Source of the DNA: UBA1941 sp046329575
GTDB taxonomy: Bacteria; Bacteroidota; Bacteroidia; Chitinophagales; LD1
Length of the DNA stretch: 64,000 nucleotides
Reading direction: 5' to 3'
Assembly: GCA_046329575.1 (NCBI GenBank)
Contig: JAXLUJ010000002.1
Coordinates: 1 to 64,000, forward strand
Each line of letters begins with the position of its first letter. Positions within the stretch are counted from its first letter, which is position 1. Made by a program: the position numbers and the translations under genes. Positions 9,431 to 20,016 of the stretch are shown here, one piece after another. A model generated the notes under the pieces. The model was given only the letters and a program-made list of their open reading frames with translations. It made no database searches and was not told the origin of the DNA.

Positions 9431-10948
9431 ATGTTTAATCGATTTTTAGTCGTCACCATTATACTATTTACCTTTTTAGTAAACAGTAGTGCTCAGGAAT
9501 TTAATATACGGAACAGATATGCGCTTCTTTCTGGTGCTTGGTACTCTGCTTTTGAGTTAAACAACGAACCTTACGTTGCCGGAATCGCTGCGCATGGATA
9601 TTTTTCAAATTATGCGGTGCAATTGTTTTTTTTGAAACAGTCTTCTGACACTATATTTAATCCTGCTTTTCTCTATCAACCGGACAGTAGTAGTTGGTTT
9701 TACCCTAATCCCGTTTCTATCGGTAAGCAGAATCAAATTATTATTTCAGGCGGCTATGGATCTGGCTACCCTTCAAAAAAGTGCTTCTTCATGAAATGCG
9801 ATTCAGATTTTCACATAAAAAATTTATCCACCTTTGAAGATTCTTCAAAAAGGACCAACCTGTTTGTACATGCCACTTCTATAGACAACGGCTATTTGTG
9901 TTTAAGCGTATTTCAAAAGAAATTTGAGAATGTGAAAGAAGACTTTGCCATTTACAAACTTGATGAATTCGGGGATACCATTTGGACGAGGGATTATATT
10001 CAACCTGTTGGCTACTCGCTTATAGCGCAGCGGATTGCTACGTTCAGAAACGGCTATCTTATTGGCGGTGCACTAAATGATATTGCTGCCCATTTCTACA
10101 ACCAATCTCCTAAACTCTTCTTCACCGACACCAGCGGGAATCTGCTGTGGCAACGCGTTTTAGACGATAGCATTGACGGTATTCACGATTGGGTAATCAA
10201 TGACGATCACTCCATTGTTTACTGCTCGAAATGGGGCGATTCGATTTCTCAAAGCCAAAATTTATATACACGCGCCTATCTTGCAAAGTTAGACAGCAAT
10301 CAGAATAAGGTCTGGGAGTATCGCATGGGGCTGAGCACGCTGGGTACCTCTTATGAAGCGATTACTAAAACTAAAGACGGAAGCTATATTGCCGTAGGTA
10401 CCGGAGTTTCGTTACCTACCGATTCGGGATTTCGAGGCACCCTTATTAAATTTAAAGATCGGGGCGATAGTATCTCGATTCAGTGGCAGCGATATTATAG
10501 GGCAGTAACGCCTAAAATTTCAGTTAATTTTCTCTACGACGTAATAGAACGCTCCAATGGCAGCATTGTAGCTTGCGGTAAAAGCGAGTGTTATACCGAC
10601 ACCTTTCCCCAACAGGGATGGATACTGGGCTTAGACAGCTTCGGCTGCCTGGTTCCCGGCTGCCAAAATTGGAATGCCATTGAAGACATGCCGGCTATGG
10701 CCCAACTGCGGCTGTATCCCAATCCGGTACAATCGGCGCTGTACTTTGACGTCAGCGGCATTGGCAACAAAAAAGACTGCATGGTTACCATCAGCGATGG
10801 GAGCGGCAGGCAACTGGCCCACATCCCCGCTATTGATGCTGCTACCGAATATATTGCTGATACAAAAAATTATGCTCCCGGAATCTATTTTCTAAAATTA
10901 TACGATCACGATCAATTGCTGCATGTGGCCCGGTTTGTGAAAGAGTAG
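9431..10948 (+). CDS. T9SS-exported repeat protein (delta-60/propeller-like) with sorting domain
   Basis: 505 residues beginning with a signal peptide (MFNRFLVVTIILFTFLVNSSAQ). The body consists of ~60-residue beta units with a recurring 'Trp-Gln-Arg ... D/N-x-G' rhythm (DTIWTRDY, GNLLWQRVL, NKVWEYRMG, ISIQWQRYY), the pattern of delta-60-type repeats. The end is a clear type A sorting domain (LRLYPNPVQSALYFDVSG ... GIYFLKLYD). It belongs to the same broad family as the A-D paralogues downstream but is much more divergent. Likely a surface or secreted protein; its ligand is unknown. Confidence 0.8.
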   Translation: MFNRFLVVTIILFTFLVNSSAQEFNIRNRYALLSGAWYSAFELNNEPYVAGIAAHGYFSNYAVQLFFLKQSSDTIFNPAFLYQPDSSSWFYPNPVSIGKQNQIIISGGYGSGYPSKKCFFMKCDSDFHIKNLSTFEDSSKRTNLFVHATSIDNGYLCLSVFQKKFENVKEDFAIYKLDEFGDTIWTRDYIQPVGYSLIAQRIATFRNGYLIGGALNDIAAHFYNQSPKLFFTDTSGNLLWQRVLDDSIDGIHDWVINDDHSIVYCSKWGDSISQSQNLYTRAYLAKLDSNQNKVWEYRMGLSTLGTSYEAITKTKDGSYIAVGTGVSLPTDSGFRGTLIKFKDRGDSISIQWQRYYRAVTPKISVNFLYDVIERSNGSIVACGKSECYTDTFPQQGWILGLDSFGCLVPGCQNWNAIEDMPAMAQLRLYPNPVQSALYFDVSGIGNKKDCMVTISDGSGRQLAHIPAIDAATEYIADTKNYAPGIYFLKLYDHDQLLHVARFVKE

Positions 10949-10971
10949 GGCGCATCAAGACTACATTTTCC

Positions 10972-12636
10972 CTAATACTTCACTACCCGCAATACCTGAT
11001 GCTTCGTTCCATTTTCCAAATGGAAAAAATAAATACCGCTACTAAAGTTGGTCAGATTAATTTGAAAATCGTCAACGAAGATGGGTTGTTGCCACAACGT
11101 TTCGCCCAATGCGTTTTTAACCAGCAACTTCATATTTCGGTTGGCATGAGGAATGCTTACATTTATTACATCTGAAGTGGGATTAGGCGCCATTTGAACT
11201 GTTACATCGGCGATGTGGCTAACATCATCTGGGAAGAATTTCATCTTTATTAATATACCGTCGAAATCGCCCCGATTAAAAATATCTGTGAAATCATAAT
11301 CGGTACTTGCGGTACTTCCAGAAATAAATAACTCATCTGGGTCGGAGTTCATCAACCCTGATAAAACAGCACCTTTACTTCCTGAAAAACACCGTTGTCC
11401 TTTCAGATGACCGGCATCATCAATAAAAAATACTGACCATTTTTCAGTGGTAAGAGAATCGATAAAAGGGAGACCGCAGAATTGATTCAGTTCGGTGGAA
11501 TACGATGAGCCGATTGCTGCAAAAAGATGATCGTTTACCGGCGCGATTCGAAATAAACGGTCAATGTCGCTACCTCCTCCGATATAACACCAGAGGTAGT
11601 TTAGATTGGAATCTAAGGCGAAAATAGCATTGTCGCCTGGCCATACCTGCTGACCGCTGAAAGGATGGCACTGGTTACCGCCATTATCACCGGCAATGAA
11701 ACCGGAAAAATAGAAGCCACTATTTTTCACACAAAAATCAAACATGCGCGAATCACTGCCGTTATAGGGAACAACGGCTTGCTTTATAAGCGCTCCAGCA
11801 CTATCGAAAATACAAACCCAACTGTCAATGTTGGAATGCCGTTGAATACCTTGCAAGGCATGGTCAGTAGAGTTGGTAGTAATTAGGGTAACGATCTGAT
11901 TTTTTTCATTCAAATGTAAGCGCTTGGGATGATCATCACCACTTCCACCCAAAAGTTTCTGCCATTGTATGGTTCCCAGCGAATCGGTTTTTACGAGCCA
12001 GCAATCGGTATCAAACGGCCCTCCATAGTGAATGGGAAAATCGGGTGTGGCCGATCGGGTTTGGGCCAGAAAATAATAACCGCCATCAGGTGCCTGACAA
12101 ACACTGGTGAGCTCATCGTCACCGCCTCCGCCATAGCATTGCCGCCACTGCACTAAGCCGTTCTTATCGAACTTCATCAACCCCAAATGCGCCTGAATAT
12201 GGGTGCTGTCGCAGGCATAGGGGAAGGTGCCTGAAGGACTATCAAGGGCATAGGGTTCAGTGGCTACAATACAGCCCGAATCAGCAGTGGGCGCTACATC
12301 CCAGAAATTCACCCTAAGGATAAAGCCATCTGGACTTGCCGGGCTGCCGAAGCAATGACTGTAAATGCGATTGCCATCCCGGTCAGTCTTTACAATAAAG
12401 CCATGAATGCTGTAATCGAAACTGCAGGGCGCGTCTCCGTTGTAGGAATTGGTTGTGCCCACCATTACCATATTGCCATCCTTGGTTTGACATATATTGC
12501 CCAGAAAACCATCTCCCAAGCTACCCCCATACGACTTGATCCATTGGATGTAAGGGATATCAGCCTGACAGGTTGCCATTACCGGAATAAGGCAGTAAAT
12601 CGGAAACATGACAAAGCAAGAAATCCATCGAAGCAT
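10972..12636 (-). CDS. Paralogue A: T9SS-exported repeat protein
   Basis: 554 residues with signal peptide (MLRWISCFVMFPIYCLIPV...). The mature sequence, from PYIQWIKSYGG on, is almost the same as paralogues B-D (18332-23413): ~65-residue units each with a GGxxDD-type turn (YGGGGDDELTS, LLGGSGDDHPK), then a sorting domain (VQMAPNPTSDVINVSI ... GIYFFHLENG). It is the last gene of a minus-strand block D-C-B-1882aa-A, 22 nt after the large gene. Its signal peptide differs completely from that of B-D, whereas much of the rest matches D base for base, including shared rare variants. This suggests recent gene conversion between A and D. Confidence 0.85.
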   Translation of the reverse strand: MLRWISCFVMFPIYCLIPVMATCQADIPYIQWIKSYGGSLGDGFLGNICQTKDGNMVMVGTTNSYNGDAPCSFDYSIHGFIVKTDRDGNRIYSHCFGSPASPDGFILRVNFWDVAPTADSGCIVATEPYALDSPSGTFPYACDSTHIQAHLGLMKFDKNGLVQWRQCYGGGGDDELTSVCQAPDGGYYFLAQTRSATPDFPIHYGGPFDTDCWLVKTDSLGTIQWQKLLGGSGDDHPKRLHLNEKNQIVTLITTNSTDHALQGIQRHSNIDSWVCIFDSAGALIKQAVVPYNGSDSRMFDFCVKNSGFYFSGFIAGDNGGNQCHPFSGQQVWPGDNAIFALDSNLNYLWCYIGGGSDIDRLFRIAPVNDHLFAAIGSSYSTELNQFCGLPFIDSLTTEKWSVFFIDDAGHLKGQRCFSGSKGAVLSGLMNSDPDELFISGSTASTDYDFTDIFNRGDFDGILIKMKFFPDDVSHIADVTVQMAPNPTSDVINVSIPHANRNMKLLVKNALGETLWQQPIFVDDFQINLTNFSSGIYFFHLENGTKHQVLRVVKY

Positions 12637-12658
12637 ATGAAACGCAATTATAAAGAGA

Positions 12659-15600
12659 CTAATGACGCACCACGATTTTTTTAAGTTCGCTATAACCGCA
12701 ATTAGAACTTACAGTTATGGTATACGCACCCTCTGGCCAACTATCACAATCAATTATTGCCGAAAACTCAGTCTTATTCAGCATCTCTTTAAAAATGACA
12801 TGACCAAGATAATCGCTGCACTCTAAAATGCCAGATTTGCAATCACCCGGAAATGCGTAATGATATTGGATGAATTTATTTACAGGATTTGGCTGAACAA
12901 CTAAGGAGCCGGCAGTTCTTTTATAAGTTTTAGCGGGTTCAGTGTTGGATCTTTTTTCAGAATTGTTTGTTGGGAGAAAAGTTTCTTCTATGCACGGACT
13001 AACGGTGTCAATCAAGCTGAGTATGTTACAGGCGCGTTGATGAGCAATTCCAAAACTATTGTTATATAAATTAATGATTGATTCTTTTTCTGAATTGGTA
13101 AACTGCATTAGGTTTCGTCCGTCTGAGATCACCGCAATTAAGATCTCGAAAAGTTGTGCCATTCCATGCCGTTCCGCTTCTTCTAAATCAGTTAAACTAT
13201 ACTTTATCTTGATGGAATCTATTGTTTCTAGAGCACCGGAAAAATTTCCCTCCTGGAGTTGATTATCCGCTCTTTCATATTCGTATTGGTAGGAGTTACC
13301 CTCAGTCAGTAATTCATGAAAATTGTTCCAGTCAGGACCTGATAAGCTTTGATCCACTTCTTCATTGCTATCGCTTTCGAGATATAAATTATCTGCATTC
13401 AGCAAGTTTATCGAGAACTGGTAATCAGCTTGTGTTTGAATAATATGATTCTCCAATATTTCGCGTGCAGAAACAGAATCTTCACCAAACTCTTTTAATA
13501 GCTCAATCATCCACTCATCCATTGGTTGCGTTTTCGATCTTAGAAAATTTTCAAAATCCTGCTCTTTGATTGCTTTAGGATTTGCGGCAATGATCTCAAA
13601 TGCCATGGCTGCCGGAAATGCAGTATTCTCACTTACTTCCCTGAGTACGGCTGTAGACAGAAATGGCGACTCCGCCAACAATGAAGCACGTAAATTTAAA
13701 ACGTTTTGATCGGTTCCATTTTTAACATCGTCCTTCACATTGGCAGTATTTCCGCCATCAATCAACTGATGATATAAGAAAGTATATTGATCTAGTTTAC
13801 TTTTAAGTTTAGTGCGCCAATCGCTTAATGCGATACGATCAGTTTCACTTAGCTTTTTAATGCCAACAGTTCCATATCTTCTTGAAAAACGCGATAAGCA
13901 TTCATTGCTATTCACCGGGATGTTTGGAACAATAACTGTTGATAATGAAGTTGCATCAGGGAACTTTGGATTCGTGCTGCATTGGGTGCCACTTCCATCC
14001 CAATAGTAACTGAAATTATTAAGAGAATTGTTGAATATATTCAATTCTGAATTTGCGGCTGCAGGGCAAGTGAATGTATTGCCGGCCGAGGCGACAAGTT
14101 GTGTTTGAATCTGGCCGCTCGTATTAGTAACATTTTGCACTACCGCCTGGTACTCGCGAATGCCGGTATCTACAACCGCTATATCATAAAAAGTTGAGCT
14201 GCTATGCTGATTACACAAATATGCTAATCCCGGAAACGATCCATATTGTTTTATCAATGCACGATTGTAGCCCGTGGCCAGATTTGAAATCCCAAGACCG
14301 TTAAAAGTATTCTTATAAACTATATTATTGTTAGGTCCCGACTGATTAATGACGGCGCCCACTGTTAAAAAGGATTCCGCATTTCTAGTGAAAGTGTTTT
14401 CTTCTATTCTGAAACCGGTACCTTTTCTTATCATCACTCCAAATGGAAGATAGGCTAATTGATTAGATTCTTTGGGAACACCAACTACAAATTCATTTCG
14501 TGTGATCATGGCATTATTCACCGCACTATTCAGTATGCCACCTTCACAATTTTCAAAGTGACACTTATCTACCTGATAACTAAAATTTCCATAAACTCGT
14601 TCAGCTAAAACCCCGTAAGTAAGGTTTTTAAATGTAGAGGGATGATTGGAAATGCAATTACCTAAAACGTTATAAGTACACCCTCCTACAGTAAAATTAG
14701 CGTCAACTGAGAAAATGCCATTTCCTCGAGGAAGTAGATTGTGGTTGGTAGAATTTTCGAAATGACACGCATCTATAGAAATCCCCTGAACCGCCCACAA
14801 TGAACAATGATGAAGTGGTTTAGAGTTATCGCTAAAAATTTCTGTGGTAAAGAAGTTGCAGTTTTTAATATAACTGAGGTCAGGTCGAATATTCAAGGGA
14901 TTGGAAGGAGTGAAATTTCGATAAATCCAAATTGCGACGTCGATATTATTGTTCCTGAAGTTGGAATTGCTGGCCTGAACTATTCCACCATTCACGCTTT
15001 GAATGCCAATTTGTGCGTTTTCGATAGAGGCATTGTTCTGAAGTATTACTTTAGGTTGGTACGTGATACCGCTAACTGCATATTGCGATCGGCCGAGATC
15101 GCCTTGCATTCTGATACCCTGCCATCTGGCGCACGCATTGGTGATTTTTGCTCCATTTACAATTAATGACCCTTGCGGTTCTACAATAATTTTTGTGTTA
15201 GCCGTCATGTTTATCACCGTGCCGGAGCCTTGAATAGTAAGTGATGCTCCCGGTTGTATGCGAATGTTTTGGAAAATTGTTTTACTGCTGCTGAAAACAG
15301 TTGGGTAATCAATAGACAGTTCGCGTTCCTGATAATTGCCCTCAGTTGGAAGAGGTGTTTCCCACGTTCCTCTTCCCCATGTGGCAATCTTTAACTTGTT
15401 TTCGCAATACACAATTTCCATATCTGTAATCATTGCCCCGTAAGGGATATGGTTATTAAAACATTCCCACGTACCGCCATCCAGATTTTTGTTCCACACA
15501 TACACCCCGGCATCAGTGGCAGCGTAAATGATATCTTCGGAACCACGCTGATAAACCAGCTTGGTTACCGGGAAAAATGGAAGTCCCTTGTGGGTGGTAT

Positions 15601-18307
15601 GGTTAAAGGTGATATCCGTCCAGTTATCTCCGCTAGTTTCAGAATATAACACCCTGGTTTCCGGTTCTGCGTCCAGTTGCCAGTGCAAATAGCCGGAGAT
15701 ACCAACCCAAACGCGGTTAGGATGATCGGGATCTGCAACAACACAAGTGGGTCTTAACAGCTTACTGGTTATCCAGTAATTATTTAAATTTTTTGTACTT
15801 AATTGGTAAGATTGGCTAGTTATATCATACCTGTTTAATATTACCGTCCCATTACTCAGCACGGCATAGTACGATACTTCATTCGTGGTTGGTTTGTAGT
15901 CATCGGCGAACCAAATATCGTTTACCGTGGATGGATTTGGTAAATTTTCAATGGAGCTGTTTCCAAAAAGTGTATTCCAAGAAGTGCCATTAAACTCATA
16001 CACCTCTTTGCTGGCATACAAAAGTTTATCGGAGGCCAGTTGGTAATTCAATGTATGAGAATTGTTATTGATTTCAGGAGGCGAAGGAATATTACCTCCG
16101 GCGGCAGGATAAACTGATCCAAAAGAGATCCAGCCACCTGAATTATCACCCGAGCTAATTATTGCTGCACCCTGCTGTCCGGACCATTTATCAATGGCAC
16201 AAACCTCTCCGTCACCTCCGGTGATGTGATCCCAATTATTTCCGTATGACTTCGTATGCGCCATCGTGCCGTTATCCAGAGCTGAGAAAAGCATTCGGTC
16301 TTCCTCGTTCTCGGCTGTACTAAAATCAAAAATGAGATTCGTGTTCAGCCCGGTTTTATTATAGTTTTCCCAGGTAAAATTGCTGCAGTCGTAAGTGCCG
16401 GGCGATGTAACCAGTGTTCTCGTACGAGTGCGCATGATCCCGCCATCAGTGCCCACTAGAAGGTCATCTTGCTCGCCGGTGGATGAACTGTGATATAAAA
16501 GAAGTGAACGTATATCGGCATGCGTTACCATTCCGCCACAGAAACTGCTATAAGTAGTTATTGCATTTACGCTTTGTCCTTTATTAACAGTGTAAAAAAG
16601 AACCCCTGGCGACCAACCTCCATAACCCAGGTATATGTTATTGTTATTGGAAGGGGAAACTGCAATAGAACTCTGATTGCAGTCGGGTACTTCGTTTGAG
16701 GTGTAGGTTACACTTCCACTTGGAATATCATATTCAACGATGGTATTGCGCGAATTGCCTCCATACAATGCCGAAACTGTTAAGGCATTGCTTCTTACAA
16801 GGAAAAAGGCCTTGTTGCAAGTGGCGCATTGGGGTAAATCACCAACATAATTGAGCGCGGTTTTTGAAATTAATTTAAGATTAGTTACCTGAATCGAAGA
16901 TCCACTATGATTATTTGCCGTTAGCAGAAGATAGGCGAACCAGTCAGGTGAATTTATTGGCTCATTGATATGATTGACGCCGGTATTTAAATGAAAGTTA
17001 ATGGCGTAACTTTTGTCGGTTCCGGAACTTAAGCTGGTGGGTGTGGCATCCGTTTCTGAAACTTTTTGATCTAATTTCACTTCCAGATCTACAGCCGCAC
17101 CTGTCACAGTTACGTCCATTTCAATGCGCCAATCGCTGTTAGGGGAAAAGCCAAATGAAGGATAATCGGCTAAACCGCGATATGCCGATACCGGATTTGC
17201 AGACGAACTGAAAGTTATGGACGTGGTAGTAATTGAACAATTTGCGTTTTGCGCAATCCAATGCTGATAGTGTTGTGAAGGTATATTTTCATCTAAAAAA
17301 ACATTCCCGGCATTCAAAACATCGCCGATGGCGGTGAATGTTGGAACGGCATTCTGTAAATTTCTGGTTAGGAAAACTTCTCCCTGATTGCTATTTACTA
17401 ATCGGGCAGTCAGGAAAAGAATGTTGTTGTTATTTTGCTGAAGGAGAATTTGTCCCAAATTGTATTTAGAGTTGGCCTTATACAATAAATTGTAATTAGT
17501 TGAACCGGCAGGCCTTTTAAAGAGACAGTTTCTTACCGTAACATATAGATTTCCCGAAGGCTCATATTTTAGATCCCCTATCGACAGGTTTTGAGTGTTT
17601 GACGAACCTATAGCATTCTGAAACGCCAGGCGTAGATTGTCGTCATATACCCATAATTTAGTGCTTCGATTTCGGTTAGCTACACCTAAAGCCATTCCTC
17701 CCCCACAGCCAATGGTAATATCAGGTCCGGTACTTAGTGGGTTTACAGCAATGCCGGTTATTTCCAGCAATGCTAAGGGATTCGTGGCGTTATCGGTTAT
17801 ACAAACCCAGGTGTTCGCCGGTGCGCCTGAACCATTTAATTCCCATACCCCCCCGGTACAACCGGCAAGAATATGTTCACCGTTTGAAGGGTCAACCCAG
17901 ATTTTATTTACACGGCCTTTGCGCGCATCTGAATTGATGGGTCCATCAGACGTCCAGTTGGAAGGAAATGTACCGGAATTTGCACAAAAGGCTGCAGGAT
18001 TGCTAACGTAGTTTTTAAGATGTTTCAGGTGATCTTCTGTGGTTCCCTCCATGAGGTTCATGCGAGGAACGGTAAACTTTTTCCAGATTTCATAATCCTG
18101 CTGAGGTCCTCCTTCTTGCGCGTCGGGATGGTTCTGATAATATTCATCCAAAATTTCAATCTTGCGTAAAATGCTTAATGTATCCAGTGAATCAGGTGGA
18201 GAGGCCAGAGAAATAAATTGGGGGTTTTGAGTTTTGCCCGTTAGGAACATAATGAGGATCATCGCAGTACAAAAACCGCGAACAACATGGGTTGGTTTCA
18301 TTGTCAT
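12659..18307 (-). CDS. Giant T9SS-exported protein: beta-propeller plus right-handed beta-helix
   Basis: 1882 residues. ATG at 18307 is followed by another at 18301; either gives a signal peptide (TAMILIMFLTGKTQ). An N-terminal helical region (~35-110) is followed by a sortilin/VPS10-like propeller (~115-950, for example GRVNKIWVDPSNGEHILAGC, LLVGTDGGIMRTRTR, NRVWVGISG, KLKIATWGRGTWETPLP). Residues ~975-1440 look like a right-handed parallel beta-helix (repeated N-rich rungs such as VILQNNASIENAQIGIQSVNGG, FRIEENTFTRNAE). A helical region (~1500-1790) leads to a type A sorting domain (VVQPNPVNKFIQYHY). It lies between paralogues B and A in one orientation with gaps of 24 and 22 nt, so it is probably co-expressed with them. 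Likely a surface protein; beta-helix domains often bind or cut polysaccharide, but no catalytic site is recognised. Confidence 0.85.
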   Translation of the reverse strand: MTMKPTHVVRGFCTAMILIMFLTGKTQNPQFISLASPPDSLDTLSILRKIEILDEYYQNHPDAQEGGPQQDYEIWKKFTVPRMNLMEGTTEDHLKHLKNYVSNPAAFCANSGTFPSNWTSDGPINSDARKGRVNKIWVDPSNGEHILAGCTGGVWELNGSGAPANTWVCITDNATNPLALLEITGIAVNPLSTGPDITIGCGGGMALGVANRNRSTKLWVYDDNLRLAFQNAIGSSNTQNLSIGDLKYEPSGNLYVTVRNCLFKRPAGSTNYNLLYKANSKYNLGQILLQQNNNNILFLTARLVNSNQGEVFLTRNLQNAVPTFTAIGDVLNAGNVFLDENIPSQHYQHWIAQNANCSITTTSITFSSSANPVSAYRGLADYPSFGFSPNSDWRIEMDVTVTGAAVDLEVKLDQKVSETDATPTSLSSGTDKSYAINFHLNTGVNHINEPINSPDWFAYLLLTANNHSGSSIQVTNLKLISKTALNYVGDLPQCATCNKAFFLVRSNALTVSALYGGNSRNTIVEYDIPSGSVTYTSNEVPDCNQSSIAVSPSNNNNIYLGYGGWSPGVLFYTVNKGQSVNAITTYSSFCGGMVTHADIRSLLLYHSSSTGEQDDLLVGTDGGIMRTRTRTLVTSPGTYDCSNFTWENYNKTGLNTNLIFDFSTAENEEDRMLFSALDNGTMAHTKSYGNNWDHITGGDGEVCAIDKWSGQQGAAIISSGDNSGGWISFGSVYPAAGGNIPSPPEINNNSHTLNYQLASDKLLYASKEVYEFNGTSWNTLFGNSSIENLPNPSTVNDIWFADDYKPTTNEVSYYAVLSNGTVILNRYDITSQSYQLSTKNLNNYWITSKLLRPTCVVADPDHPNRVWVGISGYLHWQLDAEPETRVLYSETSGDNWTDITFNHTTHKGLPFFPVTKLVYQRGSEDIIYAATDAGVYVWNKNLDGGTWECFNNHIPYGAMITDMEIVYCENKLKIATWGRGTWETPLPTEGNYQERELSIDYPTVFSSSKTIFQNIRIQPGASLTIQGSGTVINMTANTKIIVEPQGSLIVNGAKITNACARWQGIRMQGDLGRSQYAVSGITYQPKVILQNNASIENAQIGIQSVNGGIVQASNSNFRNNNIDVAIWIYRNFTPSNPLNIRPDLSYIKNCNFFTTEIFSDNSKPLHHCSLWAVQGISIDACHFENSTNHNLLPRGNGIFSVDANFTVGGCTYNVLGNCISNHPSTFKNLTYGVLAERVYGNFSYQVDKCHFENCEGGILNSAVNNAMITRNEFVVGVPKESNQLAYLPFGVMIRKGTGFRIEENTFTRNAESFLTVGAVINQSGPNNNIVYKNTFNGLGISNLATGYNRALIKQYGSFPGLAYLCNQHSSSTFYDIAVVDTGIREYQAVVQNVTNTSGQIQTQLVASAGNTFTCPAAANSELNIFNNSLNNFSYYWDGSGTQCSTNPKFPDATSLSTVIVPNIPVNSNECLSRFSRRYGTVGIKKLSETDRIALSDWRTKLKSKLDQYTFLYHQLIDGGNTANVKDDVKNGTDQNVLNLRASLLAESPFLSTAVLREVSENTAFPAAMAFEIIAANPKAIKEQDFENFLRSKTQPMDEWMIELLKEFGEDSVSAREILENHIIQTQADYQFSINLLNADNLYLESDSNEEVDQSLSGPDWNNFHELLTEGNSYQYEYERADNQLQEGNFSGALETIDSIKIKYSLTDLEEAERHGMAQLFEILIAVISDGRNLMQFTNSEKESIINLYNNSFGIAHQRACNILSLIDTVSPCIEETFLPTNNSEKRSNTEPAKTYKRTAGSLVVQPNPVNKFIQYHYAFPGDCKSGILECSDYLGHVIFKEMLNKTEFSAIIDCDSWPEGAYTITVSSNCGYSELKKIVVRH

Positions 18308-18331
18308 TTATTTTAGGTTAAGTAATACGCG

Positions 18332-19993
18332 TTAATACTTCACTACCCGCAACACCTGATGCTCCGTTCCATTTTCCAAATGGAAAAAATAAATACCGCT
18401 ACTAAAGTTGGTCAGATTAATTTGAAAATCGTCAACGAAGATGGGTTGTTGCCACAACGTTTCGCCCAATGCGTTTTTAACCAACAACTTCATATTTCGG
18501 TCGGCATGAGGAATGCTTACATTTATTACATCTGAAGTGGGATTAGGCGCCATTTGAACTGTTACATCGGCGATGTGGCTAACATCATCGGGGAAGAATT
18601 TCAGGTAGATGAGAATTCCATCAAAATAGCCTCTGTTGTATACATTCACAAAATCGTAATCAGTGGAGCTTGTGCCACCTGCGATATACAATTCGTTGGA
18701 ATTTGAATTCACAACACCTGATAAAATCGCGCCTTTGCTTCCTGAAAAACACCGTTGTCCTTTCAGATGACCGGCATCATCAATAAAAAATACCGACCAT
18801 TTTTCACGACCAGTTGAATCGATAAAAGGGTATTCGCAGTTTTGATTCAGTTCGGTGGAATACGATGAGCCGATTGCTGCAAAAAGATGATCGTTTACCG
18901 GCGCGATTCGAAATAAACGGTCAATGTCGCTACCTCCTCCGATATAACACCAGAGGTAGTTTAGATTGGAATCCAAAGCAAAAACAGCATTGTCGCCTGG
19001 CCATACCTGCTGACCGCTGAAAGGATGGCACTGGTTACCACCATTATCACCGGCAATGAAACCGGAAAAATAGAAGCCACTATTTTTCACACAAAAATCA
19101 AACATGCGCGAATCACTGCCGTTATAGGGAACAACAGCTTGCTTTATAAGCGCTCCAGCACTGTCGAAAATACAAACCCAACTGTCAATGTTGGAATGCC
19201 GTTGAATACCTTGCAAGGCATGATCAGTAGAGTTTGTAGTAATAAGCGTAACGATTTGATTTTTTTCATTCAAATGTAAGCGCTTGGGATGATCATCACC
19301 ACTTCCACCCAAAAGCTTCTGCCATTGGATGGTTCCCAGCGAATCGGTTTTTACGAGCCAGCAATCGGTATCAAACGGCCCTCCATAGTGAATGGGAAAA
19401 TCGGGTGTGGCCGATCGGGTTTGGGTCAGGAAATAATAACCGCCATCAGGTGCCTGGCAAACACTGGTGAGCTCATCGTCACCGCCTCCGCCATAGCATT
19501 GCCGCCACTGCACCATGCCGTTCTTATCGAACTTCATCAACCCCAAATGCGCCTGAATATGGGTGCTGTCGCAGGCATAGGGGAAGGTGCCTGAAGGACT
19601 ATCAAGGGCATAGGGTTCAGTGGCTACAATACAACCCGAATCAGCAGTAGGCGCTACATCCCAGAAATTCACCCTAAGGATAAGGCCATCTGGACTTGCC
19701 GGGCTGCCGAAGCAATGACTGTAAATGCGATTGCCATCCCGGTCGGTCTTTACAATAAAGCCATGAACACTCTTTCCAAAACTACAGCCCGCATCACCAT
19801 CATAGGAATCAGAAAGGCCAACCATCACCAGGTTACCATCATAGGTGAGGCAGACGTTTCCGGGAAACCAATCTGCAGTTGTTCCCCCATACGACCTGAT
19901 CCATTGGATGTAAGGCGTGGCGTTTTGCGCCGCCAGAGAAGAGGGCGCAACAGCTATAATAACAAAAAGAACTGCCAGGGTAAACCGCATCAT
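18332..19993 (-). CDS. Paralogue B: T9SS-exported repeat protein
   Basis: 553 residues with signal peptide (MMRFTLAVLFVIIAVAPSSLAAQ) shared with C and D. Backbone and sorting domain are as in paralogue A, but three stretches are private to B. Near the N-terminus it has SYGGTTADWFPGNVCLTYDG where the others have SYGGSLGDGFLGNICQTKDG. It has CEYPFIDSTGREK in place of CGLPFIDSLTTEK, and VVNSNSNELYIAGGTSS in place of LMNSDPDELFISGSTAS. Elsewhere the DNA is nearly identical to its neighbours, so the differences form sharp blocks rather than an even spread. It lies 49 nt downstream of C and 24 nt upstream of the 1882-residue gene. Confidence 0.87.
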   Translation of the reverse strand: MMRFTLAVLFVIIAVAPSSLAAQNATPYIQWIRSYGGTTADWFPGNVCLTYDGNLVMVGLSDSYDGDAGCSFGKSVHGFIVKTDRDGNRIYSHCFGSPASPDGLILRVNFWDVAPTADSGCIVATEPYALDSPSGTFPYACDSTHIQAHLGLMKFDKNGMVQWRQCYGGGGDDELTSVCQAPDGGYYFLTQTRSATPDFPIHYGGPFDTDCWLVKTDSLGTIQWQKLLGGSGDDHPKRLHLNEKNQIVTLITTNSTDHALQGIQRHSNIDSWVCIFDSAGALIKQAVVPYNGSDSRMFDFCVKNSGFYFSGFIAGDNGGNQCHPFSGQQVWPGDNAVFALDSNLNYLWCYIGGGSDIDRLFRIAPVNDHLFAAIGSSYSTELNQNCEYPFIDSTGREKWSVFFIDDAGHLKGQRCFSGSKGAILSGVVNSNSNELYIAGGTSSTDYDFVNVYNRGYFDGILIYLKFFPDDVSHIADVTVQMAPNPTSDVINVSIPHADRNMKLLVKNALGETLWQQPIFVDDFQINLTNFSSGIYFFHLENGTEHQVLRVVKY

Positions 19994-19999
19994 AATCAG

Positions 20000-20016
20000 T
20001 TCTTCTTTTAGAAGAA
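20000..20016 (-). promoter_or_regulatory. Hairpin just before the paralogue start codon (repeated at 21711-21727 and 23420-23436)
   Basis: Each 49-bp spacer holds a perfect 7-bp stem, TTCTTCT-TTT-AGAAGAA on the plus strand. Its edge is 6 nt upstream of the ATG of B, C and D. In mRNA it would fold over the ribosome approach region. It is kept in all three spacers, though recent duplication alone would explain that. Confidence 0.45.

Noticed and set aside
17637..18011. 124-codon plus-strand frame inside the 1882-residue gene
   Set aside because: It is antisense to a long, clearly coding frame with domain structure and has no features of its own.
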